Position numbers and translations under genes: made by a program
Part shown: in pieces, positions 8,223-16,478 of the stretch
Numbering within the stretch: the stretch's first letter is position 1
Layout: every line of letters starts with the position of its first letter
Assembly: GCF_044810985.1 (NCBI RefSeq)
Contig: NZ_CP085242.1
Location: forward strand, 1,674,001-1,738,000
DNA length: 64,000 bases
Origin: Marinospirillum sp031581385
Lineage (GTDB): Bacteria; Pseudomonadota; Gammaproteobacteria; Pseudomonadales; Halomonadaceae
Reading direction: 5' to 3'
Notes under the pieces: model-generated
The model's database searches: none
Seen by the model: the letters and a program-made list of their open reading frames with translations, nothing else
What the model was told of the DNA's origin: nothing

Positions 8223-9258
8223 TGTCCACCTCCGTCAGTGTTACCTTGGGTACTTTTAAACCGCTGAAACCCAGTTGCCAGCCAGTCATGAGTAAGGTCA
8301 GTAAAAGCAGGGCGGCTCCGGCTGTATGCAGGATCGCCAGGGTCAGGGGCAATAGCCAGATCACTGTGGCCACACCCAGGCCCGCCTGGACTCCATAGCT
8401 CACCAGCAGCAATTGCAGCCAGGGCTTTGCCCGCTGTTGTCGCAGATACAGGAAAAACAAGAACACCAAGCCCACTCCCAGGGCCAGTGCCCCCACCCGA
8501 TGCGTCCAGTGAATAGCTGTTCGGGCCGGAGCATGCAGTTGCCCGTGCAGATAGTTGGGGCCCACTTCCTGGGTGACATGAAAGCCTTCGGTGAAATCCA
8601 ACTGCTCGGACCACCACTGCTGATTACAGGTTGGAAAACCTCCACAGGCCAGACCGGCATAATTGCTGGAAGTCCAGCCCCCCAGAGCAACCTGGCCTGC
8701 CAGTAACAGCAGAACCAGCCACCAAAGAAGGGGAGGCCTTCGTGCCTCCTGTTCACCTCGAGCGCACGCCTGCAAGCGCCTCTGCAGCCAGAAAAAAAGC
8801 GCCAGCACCGTAAAACCGCCCAGCAGATGCAAAGTGACCACCTGGGGCCAAAGCTTCAGGGTCACTGTCCAGGCACCAAAAGCACCCTGGACACAGACGG
8901 CAAACAGAAGCAAAAAACTCAAGCCCACCGGATAGCCGGGGGTTTTTCTTGACTTGAAAGCCACCCAGGCCAGAATCAAGGCCATCAGGCCCAGAGCAGT
9001 CGCCAGGTAACGATGTACCATCTCCACCCAGGCCTTGAAGCTATCCAGAGGGGCATCCGGGGCAAAAGCGGCAGCCCGGTCCCCATCCGGCACCACCAGG
9101 GTTCCGTAGCAACCGGGCCAGTCCGGGCAACCCAGACCGGCATCCACCAGGCGGGTGCCGGCACCGACCAGCACCACCAGCAGGGTAAACAAAACCCCGA
9201 AACCGGCAAGATTCGCCGCCAGCCTAATACGACGGGCATTTTTTGAGGCTTCCATCAT
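8206..9258 (-). CDS. ctaA: Heme A synthase (COX15/CtaA)
   Basis: A 350-residue membrane protein that oxidises the C8 methyl of heme O to give heme A. The first helix carries GAGTRLVDAGLGCPDWPGCYG, the diagnostic N-terminal motif with its periplasmic Cys pair. Heme-ligand His residues occur in helices such as EMVHRYLATALG, VTLHLLGG, IHWTHRVGAL and AILHTAG, as expected for two four-helix bundles. The C-terminus overlaps cyoE by 17 bases, coupling the two consecutive steps of heme A synthesis. Two adjacent ATGs begin the frame; the first was used. Confidence 0.96.
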   Translation of the reverse strand: MMEASKNARRIRLAANLAGFGVLFTLLVVLVGAGTRLVDAGLGCPDWPGCYGTLVVPDGDRAAAFAPDAPLDSFKAWVEMVHRYLATALGLMALILAWVAFKSRKTPGYPVGLSFLLLFAVCVQGAFGAWTVTLKLWPQVVTLHLLGGFTVLALFFWLQRRLQACARGEQEARRPPLLWWLVLLLLAGQVALGGWTSSNYAGLACGGFPTCNQQWWSEQLDFTEGFHVTQEVGPNYLHGQLHAPARTAIHWTHRVGALALGVGLVFLFFLYLRQQRAKPWLQLLLVSYGVQAGLGVATVIWLLPLTLAILHTAGAALLLLTLLMTGWQLGFSGLKVPKVTLTEVDNAQFQ

Positions 9259-9269
9259 GCTTGCTTTCC

Positions 9270-9761
9270 TTATTCCTGATTGACTCTGAGCAAACGCATC
9301 AGATCGCGATGCACATCTTCAGGGGGAGCATCTGCGTCATAGGCCAAAACCACCTTGCCTTGCGGATCAACAATCCAGGTATCCCCCACGGACATTGTCC
9401 AGGGCGGTGTAGCCTGCCAGGCCTGAGCCTCTTCACCGGGCAAGGCATCCTCACCACCGGCTCTTAATCGATACACCCTGTCCGCTTCACGCCCCAACGC
9501 ACGGTGAATGCGCCAGAGTTTATCGGCTTGCTCGGAACAGGGTTTGCCACAATCCGGGGTGGCCGCCATCACCAGCCACCAGTGGCCGTCTGCCTGCCAG
9601 GCCAGGGGCCATTCCTGCAGGGGCGGCAGATCCGGCAGGAGATCCCCCCTGGCGGTGCGCTCTTCGGGGATACCCACTTGAAAAAAATGCATTCCCCAGG
9701 AAGCCATCACGGGAGCCGCCATCAACAGCATCAATAGCAGTAGCTTGATCCGATTACTCAT
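9270..9761 (-). CDS. Membrane-anchored thioredoxin-like protein with CxxxC motif
   Basis: A 163-residue protein with an N-terminal signal anchor (about residues 4-22) and a periplasmic domain. It holds PDCGKPC near residue 72, a CxxxC spacing like that of Sco1 copper chaperones, followed by a thioredoxin-like end (TWIVDPQGKVVLAYD). The conserved distal His of Sco proteins is not visible. Homologues sit between SURF1 and ctaA in pseudomonad oxidase clusters. I infer a role in copper or thiol handling for oxidase assembly. ATG 9761 overlaps the SURF1 stop and has GGAG nearby; an in-frame TTG at 9776 was rejected. Confidence 0.75.
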   Translation of the reverse strand: MSNRIKLLLLMLLMAAPVMASWGMHFFQVGIPEERTARGDLLPDLPPLQEWPLAWQADGHWWLVMAATPDCGKPCSEQADKLWRIHRALGREADRVYRLRAGGEDALPGEEAQAWQATPPWTMSVGDTWIVDPQGKVVLAYDADAPPEDVHRDLMRLLRVNQE

Positions 9762-10503
9762 TCTTGTTTTCTCCAAGCCAACGTTTTTGTCCTATTACAG
9801 CCATCGTCAAAGCCAGGCCTGCCAGCAACAACCATTGCACAGCATAGCCAAGATGCCTTTCCGGTGGCATCTGGTTGGGTGTCCACCAGGGCTGCAGCTG
9901 ACCTTCACCGGCCTGCTGATGCACCACCCCGGCAAAAACCCGGCCCTCCAAGTCCTGCCAGGGTTCCAGACTGATCGACTGCAAGCGTTCACCTTCGCGA
10001 TTGGCTCCATAAACCAGGCTGCCCTGGCCTTCCAGCCGCTGCCAGCGCCCCTGAATCACCACTTCCTCTTCTGGGGTGCTGATCCTGGGTAACCGGCTGC
10101 GATCCGCCGAGGTGGCCACAAAGCCTCGTTCCACCAGCCACCAACGATCATTGGCCGTCACCAGTGGCGTCAGGGCTGCCACTCCCACGCGCCCCTCCAG
10201 AATCCGGTTATCCAACCACAGCGTCCTTTCACCCAAAAATCTCCCGGTCAATTCAACCTGTGCCCAGGCTGGTGGAGCCTCGCCGGGGTTTTCCAACACG
10301 GCAGCTTCCTGCAGGTCTTTTTGCAACGCCTGTTTCTCTCCTGCTCTTTGCCACTGCCAGTTCGCCAGCAGCAAACCCAGTACCACTAGAAACAGCCAGA
10401 AGCCCCACCAATAAAACATGACCTTTTTTAACTTGACGCCCGGGCGGCTTTGTCCTGAACTGCTAGAAGCCTTTCCCTGAGTCAACCCACTGGAGCCGGA
10501 CAT
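9754..10503 (-). CDS. SURF1-family oxidase assembly protein
   Basis: A 249-residue inner-membrane protein needed for heme a insertion into subunit I in known systems. It has two membrane helices, one near residue 32-50 and one near the C-terminus (LGYAVQWLLLAGLALTM), flanking a periplasmic domain. SURF1 motifs are GFWLFLVVLGLLLANWQWQRA, WLDNR, WWLVERGFV and HLGYAVQW. The start ATG 10503 shares the palindrome CATG with the divergent DUF2909 gene and has CAGGAG seven bases before it. A shorter start at 10419 would still give a full SURF1 domain but has a badly placed Shine-Dalgarno. Confidence 0.92.
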   Translation of the reverse strand: MSGSSGLTQGKASSSSGQSRPGVKLKKVMFYWWGFWLFLVVLGLLLANWQWQRAGEKQALQKDLQEAAVLENPGEAPPAWAQVELTGRFLGERTLWLDNRILEGRVGVAALTPLVTANDRWWLVERGFVATSADRSRLPRISTPEEEVVIQGRWQRLEGQGSLVYGANREGERLQSISLEPWQDLEGRVFAGVVHQQAGEGQLQPWWTPNQMPPERHLGYAVQWLLLAGLALTMAVIGQKRWLGENKNE

Positions 10504-10693
10504 GTTTAAACTCCTGATTGCTGTTGTTTTTCTTGGCATCCTGGTCAGCCTGGCGGCAGGTGCCGGCTTTTTAATCCGGGATCAAAGCAATTCCACCCGC
10601 CTGCTGACTTCTCTGAAAACTCGTGTCTTTCTGACCGCTTTACTCATGATCCTGCTGGTTTACGGTTTCAGCCAGGGGCTGCTGGGCAGCTAG
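10502..10693 (+). CDS. Twin transmembrane protein, DUF2909
   Basis: A 63-residue protein made of two membrane helices (about residues 3-23 and 42-60) joined by a short charged loop, LIRDQSNSTRLLTSLKTR, the pattern of DUF2909 twin-transmembrane proteins. The gene is on the opposite strand to the oxidase operon. Its ATG shares CATG with the SURF1 start and its TAG shares CTAG with the ctaE stop, so it fits the gap exactly. GGAG lies about seven bases upstream of the ATG. Any promoter must lie inside the SURF1 coding region. Function is unknown; position suggests a link to oxidase assembly. Confidence 0.88.
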   Translation: MFKLLIAVVFLGILVSLAAGAGFLIRDQSNSTRLLTSLKTRVFLTALLMILLVYGFSQGLLGS

Positions 10694-11550
10694 AAGACAT
10701 AAACAAACAAAAACAGCCCGATCCACACCACATCCACGAAATGCCAGTACCAGGCCGCCGCTTCAAAGGCAAAATGCTGGTCCGGGGTGAAATGCCCCTT
10801 CAGTATCCGAAACAGCATGATCAGCAAAATGATCAAACCGATGGTTACGTGCAGACCATGAAAGCCGGTCAGTAAAAAGAAGGTCGCCCCGTAAACCCCC
10901 GCCTGAAGGGTCAGGCCCAGCTCTGTCCAGGCATGTACATACTCCACGCCCTGAATCACCAGAAAAATGCCACCCAACACCAGAGTCACCAGCATCCAAA
11001 GCGTCAATTTCTGGCGTTGTTGCTCTTTCAGGGCATGATGAGCAAAGGTCAGGGTAATACTGGAAGTCACCAGCAGCAGAGTGTTGATCAAAGGCAGCGT
11101 CCAGGGGTTGACTACTTTTTCCGGGCCACCTACGGCTGGATCCGGTGTAGCCATCAGTGGCCAGCTGGCAATAAAGTCAGGCCATAGCAGGGCTGTAACC
11201 CCCTTAGCGCCTTCGCCATCCAGCCAGGGCAGGGCAAAAGTGCGTATATAAAAAAGCGCACCGAAAAAAGCCGCAAAAAACATGACTTCGGAAAAAATAA
11301 ACCAAGCCATGCCCTGCCGGAAAGAGCGATCCATCTGGGCATCATAAAGGCCCGCCTGAGATTCCTTGAGGACATCCGAAAACCAGCCGTACATCACCCA
11401 GAAGATCCCTGCAAAGCCGATCAACAGAGGAAGAACCCCGCTGCCCGAAGTCATCAGCAGGCCACCTCCCACAGCCAGGAAGCCCAGGAAGACAACAGCA
11501 ATAATCGGCCATTTGCTGGTTGCCGGAACATAGTAGCTACTTGTACTCAT
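10690..11550 (-). CDS. ctaE: Cytochrome c oxidase subunit III
   Basis: A 286-residue subunit of the aa3-type oxidase with seven membrane helices. Family motifs are SEVMFFAAFFGALFYIR, NTLLLVTSSITLTFAHHALKE, and GFHGLHVTIG with HFVDVVWIGLFLFVYVF at the end. Subunit III supports proton uptake and enzyme stability and has no metal centre. Its ATG overlaps the ctaG stop (ATGA). The stop shares CTAG with the opposite-strand DUF2909 gene. The order ctaC-ctaD-ctaG-ctaE is standard. Confidence 0.97.
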   Translation of the reverse strand: MSTSSYYVPATSKWPIIAVVFLGFLAVGGGLLMTSGSGVLPLLIGFAGIFWVMYGWFSDVLKESQAGLYDAQMDRSFRQGMAWFIFSEVMFFAAFFGALFYIRTFALPWLDGEGAKGVTALLWPDFIASWPLMATPDPAVGGPEKVVNPWTLPLINTLLLVTSSITLTFAHHALKEQQRQKLTLWMLVTLVLGGIFLVIQGVEYVHAWTELGLTLQAGVYGATFFLLTGFHGLHVTIGLIILLIMLFRILKGHFTPDQHFAFEAAAWYWHFVDVVWIGLFLFVYVF

Positions 11551-12104
11551 AAAGCGCCTCCAATGACCTGACCCTGAGGATAAAGGGTGTAGGCCAGGGT
11601 CAGTTTGTTCACGCCCTGGGGCAGATCTGGGTCCACCTGAAAAACCAGGGGCATTTCTGATTGTTCACCGGCCTCCAGCCATTGCTCCTGAAAGCAGAAA
11701 CACTCCATCTTGCGAAAATGTCTGGCTCCCTCGGAAGGGCTGATACTGGGAACAGCCCGCCCCGAGTTTCTTTCCGTGCCGGTATTGCTGAAGGTAAAAC
11801 GCGCCTGGGTCACTTCACCGGGATGCACCCAGATTGTTTTCTTTTCGGCTTCCAGCTGCCAGGGAAGACCGGGACTGGTGCGGGTTACAAACTGCACTTC
11901 AATCCTGCGTGAAGTATCCACCGACTGGCCACCGACAACCTGCGCGGTATCGGCTGTTTTGCCATTCAGGCCGGTCACTTCACAGAAAACGTCATACAAG
12001 GGAATCAGGGCCAGGGTGAAACCCACCATCAGCAGCAGGGCCACAAGGGTTCTTCTGACGGTGCGTGCCACGTTCTGGTTGGTCTGTTGTTGCTGTGAAT
12101 TCAT
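11547..12104 (-). CDS. ctaG: Cytochrome c oxidase assembly protein CtaG/Cox11
   Basis: A 185-residue copper chaperone that delivers copper to the CuB site of subunit I. It has one N-terminal membrane helix (about residues 18-37) and a periplasmic immunoglobulin-like domain. The copper-binding motif ECFCFQEQ is near residue 135, and IPLYDVFCEVTG just after the helix is the conserved Cox11 Cys segment. ATG 12104 was chosen; an adjacent GTG at 12107 is also possible since AGGAG serves either. It overlaps the ctaE start by four bases. Confidence 0.96.
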   Translation of the reverse strand: MNSQQQQTNQNVARTVRRTLVALLLMVGFTLALIPLYDVFCEVTGLNGKTADTAQVVGGQSVDTSRRIEVQFVTRTSPGLPWQLEAEKKTIWVHPGEVTQARFTFSNTGTERNSGRAVPSISPSEGARHFRKMECFCFQEQWLEAGEQSEMPLVFQVDPDLPQGVNKLTLAYTLYPQGQVIGGAL

Positions 12105-12122
12105 CACCCGGACTCCTGGTTT

Positions 12123-13760
12123 TTAGTGACGCGAAGGTGAATCCCGTTCGGGAATAAATTCCGGCGGCGTATCAAAAGTGTGCAGAGGCGCCGGGCTGGG
12201 CAATTGCCATTCCAGACCTTCCGCACCTTCCCAGGCCTGGGGCGGTGCTTTTTCACCTTTTCTGCGGATACACAGAATCACCACGGCCACAAACAGCAAT
12301 TGCGAGATACCGAATAAAAAACCACCAATGGAGGAGAGCATATTGAAGTCGGCAAACTGCAGCGCATAATCGGGTATCCGCCGCGGCATCCCGGCCAAGC
12401 CGGAGAAGTGCATGGGGAAGAAGGTCAGGTTGACCCCAATCACCGACAACCAGAAGTGGGCCTGGCCCAGTTTCACGTTGGGGTAAACACCGGTCCACTT
12501 GGGCAACCAGTAATAGGCCGCCGCCAGGATGGCAAACACCGCACCGGGCACCAGCACATAGTGAAAGTGAGCGACCACAAAGTAGGTGTCGTGATACTGA
12601 AAATCCGCCGGAGCTATCGCCAGCATCACCCCGGACAAGCCACCAATGGTGAACTGCACGATGAAAGCCAGGGCAAACAGCATTGGCAAATCAAAAGTAA
12701 TGGAGCCACGGAAAAGAGTTGCTATCCAGTTGAACACCTTCACCCCGGTGGGCACTGCGATCAGCATGGTGGAATACATGAAGAAAAGCTGGGCGGTCAG
12801 CGGCAAACCCACGGTGAACATATGGTGCGCCCAGACCACAAAGGACAAGAGCGCAATGGAAGCCGTGGCGTAAACCATGGAGGCATAGCCAAACAGCCGC
12901 TTCCGGGCAAAGGTCGGCACTATCGCCGAGATAATGCCAAAAGCGGGCAGAATCATGATGTAAACTTCCGGGTGCCCAAAGAACCAGAACAGATGCTGGA
13001 AGAGCACCGGATCACCACCCCCGGCGGCATTAAAGAAACTGGTGCCGAAGTTAATGTCCAGTAACATCATGGTGATCACCCCGGCCAGCACCGGCATCAC
13101 TGCAATCAGCAGGAAAGCCGTAATCAGCCAGGTCCAGACAAACAGCGGCATATCCATCAGGCGCATCTTGGGCGTGCGCAAATTCAGGATGGTGGCAATG
13201 ATGTTGATGGCCCCCAGGATGGAACTGATCCCCGCCAAATGCATGGCCAGAATAAAGAAGCTGGTTGAGGGCGGTGCGTAGGTGGTCGACAAAGGGGCAT
13301 AGAAAGTCCAGCCAAAGTTGGGACCACCGCCTTCCATAAACAGCGTCGACAAAAGAATCGTGAAGGCCACCGGCAACAGCCAGAAGCTGAAGTTATTCAA
13401 CCTCGGCAGCGCCATATCCGGCGCCCCTATCTGTACCGGAATCAACCAGTTGGCCAGCCCGACAAAAGCCGGCATGATGGCCCCAAAGACCATGATCAGA
13501 CCATGCATGGTGGTCATCTGGTTGAAGAATTCAGGCACCACGAAAGTCATGCCCGGTTGAAACAGTTCGGCCCGTACAATCAAAGCCATCGTGCCACCGA
13601 CAAAAAACATCAGCAGCGAAAGAAGCATGTAAAGCGTACCGATCTCTTTATGATTGGTCGTCAGCAGCCAGCGCAAGATGCCACGTGGCTGGTGATGATC
13701 ACCGCCGTGAACTGCTGCAGCTTCACCAGCGGCTGTATCCGTAAGTGTTTCAGGAACCAT
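12123..13760 (-). CDS. ctaD: Cytochrome c oxidase subunit I (aa3-type)
   Basis: The 545-residue catalytic subunit, with twelve membrane helices, heme a, heme a3 and CuB. Visible ligand motifs are TMHGLIMVF (heme a His), WFFGHPEVY (CuB His cross-linked to Tyr), VWAHHMF (two CuB His) and VVAHFHYVL (heme a3 and heme a His). The HPEVY form and a DMPLF/NINFG-type loop mark an A-type heme-copper oxidase. GGAG sits seven bases before the ATG. It lies between ctaC and ctaG in one operon. Confidence 0.98.
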   Translation of the reverse strand: MVPETLTDTAAGEAAAVHGGDHHQPRGILRWLLTTNHKEIGTLYMLLSLLMFFVGGTMALIVRAELFQPGMTFVVPEFFNQMTTMHGLIMVFGAIMPAFVGLANWLIPVQIGAPDMALPRLNNFSFWLLPVAFTILLSTLFMEGGGPNFGWTFYAPLSTTYAPPSTSFFILAMHLAGISSILGAINIIATILNLRTPKMRLMDMPLFVWTWLITAFLLIAVMPVLAGVITMMLLDINFGTSFFNAAGGGDPVLFQHLFWFFGHPEVYIMILPAFGIISAIVPTFARKRLFGYASMVYATASIALLSFVVWAHHMFTVGLPLTAQLFFMYSTMLIAVPTGVKVFNWIATLFRGSITFDLPMLFALAFIVQFTIGGLSGVMLAIAPADFQYHDTYFVVAHFHYVLVPGAVFAILAAAYYWLPKWTGVYPNVKLGQAHFWLSVIGVNLTFFPMHFSGLAGMPRRIPDYALQFADFNMLSSIGGFLFGISQLLFVAVVILCIRRKGEKAPPQAWEGAEGLEWQLPSPAPLHTFDTPPEFIPERDSPSRH

Positions 13761-13770
13761 GATCTTTCTC

Positions 13771-14919
13771 CTAGTCGTCGCTCAGCAATTCACTGATTTC
13801 GGTGGGTTGTACCAGGTCGCCACTGTCATTGCCCCAGGCGTTCCGCTCATAGGTAATGACTGCTGCGATATCCGCGACCGAAAGAGTGTCGCTGTAGGCG
13901 GGCATGGAGGTGCCCGAGCGACCGTATAGAACCGTTTCAATATGCTTGCTGTAGCCCTCTTCACCAGTGACCAGCGGGTTGTCCCGTAAAGCAGGGAAAG
14001 CAGGCGGCATACCTGAGCCATCTTCCTGGTGACAAGCAGCACAATAGGTGGTGTAGACACCCTCCCCACGCTCCATCAGTTCATCCAGTGCCCACTCCCT
14101 TTGATCTCCTTGTGCATCAGCAGCAGCCATCTCCTCCTGCTCTTCCAGCCAGGCCGCATAGGTCTCCTGAGAAACGGCTTTGACTTCAATGGGCATAAAA
14201 GCATGATTCTGACCGCAGAGCTCAGCACATTGGCCCCGATAGGTGCCCGGTTCATCAATCACAACCCAGGATTCATTGATAAAGCCGGGAACCGTATCTT
14301 TCTTGATGGCCAGATCAGGCACCCACCAGGCATGAATGACGTCATTGGAGGTAAACAGGAAGCGAATTTTTTTGCCCACAGGAACCACCAGCGGGTTATC
14401 AACTTCCAGCAGGTAGAAGTCGCCCTTGTCCTCTTCACCCAGAACCTGGCTTCTTGGCGTGCCCAGATTACTGAAGAAACTGATGTCCTCTTCCATGTAT
14501 TCATAATGCCAACGCCACTGATAACCCGTGACCAGGATATCCATGTCAGCTTCTGTGGAATCATAGATTTGCTTGAGGGTGCCCGTGGCAGGAACAGCCA
14601 TGGCTACCAAAATCAGCAGGGGGATTGCTGTCCAGATCACTTCCACTGTGGTGTTTTCATGAAAGTGCGCAGACTTGGCGCCTTTTGATTTGCGGTAGAC
14701 AAACAAGGACCAGAACATCACCCCAAAAACCACCAGGGCGATCGCCACACAGATCCAAAAGATAATCATATGCAGGCTATAAATATCCTGACTTATGCCT
14801 GTAACACCCGTCGGCATATTCCAGCCGGACGAAGTGTTTATTGCTGCAGCCTGGGCCTGGGTCGTCAAAAAACCCAGCAGCACTAGCAGCCACCGGCTCC
14901 CGAACAGGAGTGAGTGCAT
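13771..14919 (-). CDS. ctaC: Cytochrome c oxidase subunit II with fused cytochrome c
   Basis: A 382-residue subunit II. A signal peptide (to about residue 25) is followed by two membrane helices and a CuA domain with HAWWVPDLA and CAELCGQNHAFM giving the Cys, His and Met ligands. The C-terminal third is a c-type cytochrome domain: CAACH near residue 295 and a later Met in GTSMPAYSD as distal ligand. This makes it a caa3-like fusion that carries its own electron donor domain. ATG 14919 has GGAGG just upstream; an in-frame TTG four codons earlier was rejected. Confidence 0.97.
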   Translation of the reverse strand: MHSLLFGSRWLLVLLGFLTTQAQAAAINTSSGWNMPTGVTGISQDIYSLHMIIFWICVAIALVVFGVMFWSLFVYRKSKGAKSAHFHENTTVEVIWTAIPLLILVAMAVPATGTLKQIYDSTEADMDILVTGYQWRWHYEYMEEDISFFSNLGTPRSQVLGEEDKGDFYLLEVDNPLVVPVGKKIRFLFTSNDVIHAWWVPDLAIKKDTVPGFINESWVVIDEPGTYRGQCAELCGQNHAFMPIEVKAVSQETYAAWLEEQEEMAAADAQGDQREWALDELMERGEGVYTTYCAACHQEDGSGMPPAFPALRDNPLVTGEEGYSKHIETVLYGRSGTSMPAYSDTLSVADIAAVITYERNAWGNDSGDLVQPTEISELLSDD

Positions 14920-14956
14920 AGCTTCCTCCAATGTTAATTGTCATTGTTTTGAATGG

Positions 14957-15027
14957 AGTATAGGCAGAAGCAGAGAAATGCGCGGAACTTTTTGCAACAC
15001 TGTGTAAACCGCAATGATTTAAATCAA
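14957..15027 (-). promoter_or_regulatory. Putative FNR/Anr box and -10 element of the oxidase operon
   Basis: On the minus strand the sequence TTGAT-TTAA-ATCAT at 15027-15014 matches nine of ten bases of the FNR/Anr consensus TTGATnnnnATCAA. A -10-like TATACT lies at 14962-14957, with no good -35. A start near 14950 would put the box centre close to -70, a class I activator position. The assignment is by eye. Confidence 0.5.
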
Positions 15028-15038
15028 AGCGTTCTAAA

Positions 15039-15212
15039 TTAGCTGGCCGCCCAGCGTGCAACCCCAACAACCAGCAGAACAAACACCAGCGTCATCACCA
15101 CACCCGTGACAACAAAGGGCCATACGGAAGAACCCTGAAAATCCCTCTGGCGATTTTTCTCCGACTGAACACCCAGAAAGGCGGCTAAAACAGACTTGAT
15201 GACCTGCAACAT
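15039..15212 (-). CDS. DUF2970 small membrane protein
   Basis: A 57-residue protein on the minus strand. The N-terminal part MLQVIKSVLAAFLGVQSEKN is the conserved DUF2970 opening, and one membrane helix follows at about residues 32-53. ATG 15212 has AAGGA about seven bases upstream. It lies upstream of ctaC and in the same direction, about 120 bases away, with the putative Anr box in between. The function of DUF2970 is unknown; association with oxidase genes is seen in related bacteria to my recollection. Too short to stand out by length alone, but the family resemblance is clear. Confidence 0.85.
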   Translation of the reverse strand: MLQVIKSVLAAFLGVQSEKNRQRDFQGSSVWPFVVTGVVMTLVFVLLVVGVARWAAS

Positions 15213-15312
15213 AAATCATCCTTACAGGGCTAATGAAAAGGAGGCATGGAGCCAGCAATGAACTTCTTTCAAGGAGTGTGGCAGGGAAGGGAGCAGACAG
15301 CCAATTTACGCG

Positions 15313-15348
15313 CAAAAAAAAGCGGCCTCGCAAAGAGTCCGCTTTTTC
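15313..15348 (-). terminator. Rho-independent terminator after the tRNA-Lys genes
   Basis: Stem built from AGCGG.CTC and GAG.CCGCT with one mismatch, flanked by A and T runs; eight T residues follow on the minus strand. It lies eight bases beyond the 3' end of the downstream tRNA-Lys. Confidence 0.75.
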
Positions 15349-15355
15349 TGAATTC

Positions 15356-15431
15356 TGGTGGGTCGTGCAGGATTCGAACCTGCGACCAATTGATTAAAAG
15401 TCAACTGCTCTACCAACTGAGCTAACGACCC
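15356..15431 (-). tRNA. tRNA-Lys(TTT)
   Basis: 76 bases on the minus strand with encoded CCA. The acceptor stem is GGGTCGT/ACGACCC, the anticodon loop reads CTTTTAA with anticodon TTT, and the T loop is GGTTCGAATCC. Identical to the copy 39 bases upstream of it. Confidence 0.98.
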
Positions 15432-15470
15432 CAAGGGGAAATGCTATTAAACCCGCATCAGGTTGGCGTT

Positions 15471-15546
15471 TGGTGGGTCGTGCAGGATTCGAACCTGCGA
15501 CCAATTGATTAAAAGTCAACTGCTCTACCAACTGAGCTAACGACCC
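15471..15546 (-). tRNA. tRNA-Lys(TTT), second copy
   Basis: Identical 76-base sequence to the neighbouring tRNA-Lys, with the same anticodon TTT and encoded CCA. The two genes form a tandem pair, read from 15546 downward, ending at the shared terminator. Confidence 0.98.
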
Positions 15547-15614
15547 GTCAACGCGGCGCATATAATAGCTGTTTTTCCGCCGCTTGCAACCCCCAGGCGT
15601 TAAAAAACAGCAGA

Positions 15615-16478
15615 TTATTTACGTCTACGGCCAATGGCATGCACCGGCTTGCGTGTTTTAAAGCCTTTGCGCGGTGCTGGAGCCGGTGCCGAGGATTTCG
15701 ACTCCATCCCTGCCAGAGCCGACAATTCATCCGCCTCGGCCTGGGTCAACTCAATCCACTCACCCACCTTGGTGCGCTTATCCAGGAAGATCGAACCGTA
15801 GCGCACCCGTTTGAGGCGACTGACAGTCACCCCCTGAGACTCCCACAGACGCCTGACTTCACGATTGCGCCCTTCGGTAATCACCACGTGATACCAGGTA
15901 TTGATCCCTTCACCACCCACTCTCTGGATGGCCGAGAAGCTGGCCAGACCATCTTCCAGCATCACACCCTGCTGCATGGCCTGCAGCATCTCATCCGTGA
16001 CCTCCCCCATCACCCGGACGGCATATTCGCGCTCAATCTGGTGTGAAGGATGCATCAGCCGGTTCGCCAGCTCACCGTCGTTGGTGAACAGCAGAAGACC
16101 GCTGGTATTGATGTCCAGACGCCCTATCGCCACCCAACGCTCACCTTTCAGACGCGGCAGGTGATCAAACACCGTTCGACGACCTTCCGGGTCCTTGCGG
16201 GTCACCAGCTCACCTTCGGGCTTGTTGTACATGATGATGCGCCGGGGCAGATCTTCTTCACTGGGGGTCGCAACAGGCCTGCCACGCACCATCACCCGGT
16301 CACTGGCCTGAATCCGGTCGCCCAGGGTCGCGGTTTTGCCATTGACGCTGACCAGGCCAGCCTCGATCACCGCCTCCATTTCCCGTCTTGAGCCAAGGCC
16401 ACTGCGGGCCAGAACCTTCTGGAGTTTTTCGGTTTTTTCAACCTGGGTTGCAGGCGGGGTATTTTCAGTTTTTTTCAT
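15615..16478 (-). CDS. rluB: 23S rRNA pseudouridine(2605) synthase
   Basis: A 287-residue enzyme that isomerises U2605 of 23S rRNA. An S4 RNA-binding domain (EKLQKVLARSGLGSRREME, about residues 17-75) precedes a RsuA/RluB catalytic domain with the active-site motif GRLDINTSGLLLFTNDG and its catalytic Asp. The NREVRRL motif lies further on. A Lys/Arg-rich tail ends the protein. It follows scpA-scpB as in many proteobacteria. The ATG has no clear Shine-Dalgarno, and its leader contains the GGA-loop hairpin array. Confidence 0.93.
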   Translation of the reverse strand: MKKTENTPPATQVEKTEKLQKVLARSGLGSRREMEAVIEAGLVSVNGKTATLGDRIQASDRVMVRGRPVATPSEEDLPRRIIMYNKPEGELVTRKDPEGRRTVFDHLPRLKGERWVAIGRLDINTSGLLLFTNDGELANRLMHPSHQIEREYAVRVMGEVTDEMLQAMQQGVMLEDGLASFSAIQRVGGEGINTWYHVVITEGRNREVRRLWESQGVTVSRLKRVRYGSIFLDKRTKVGEWIELTQAEADELSALAGMESKSSAPAPAPRKGFKTRKPVHAIGRRRK

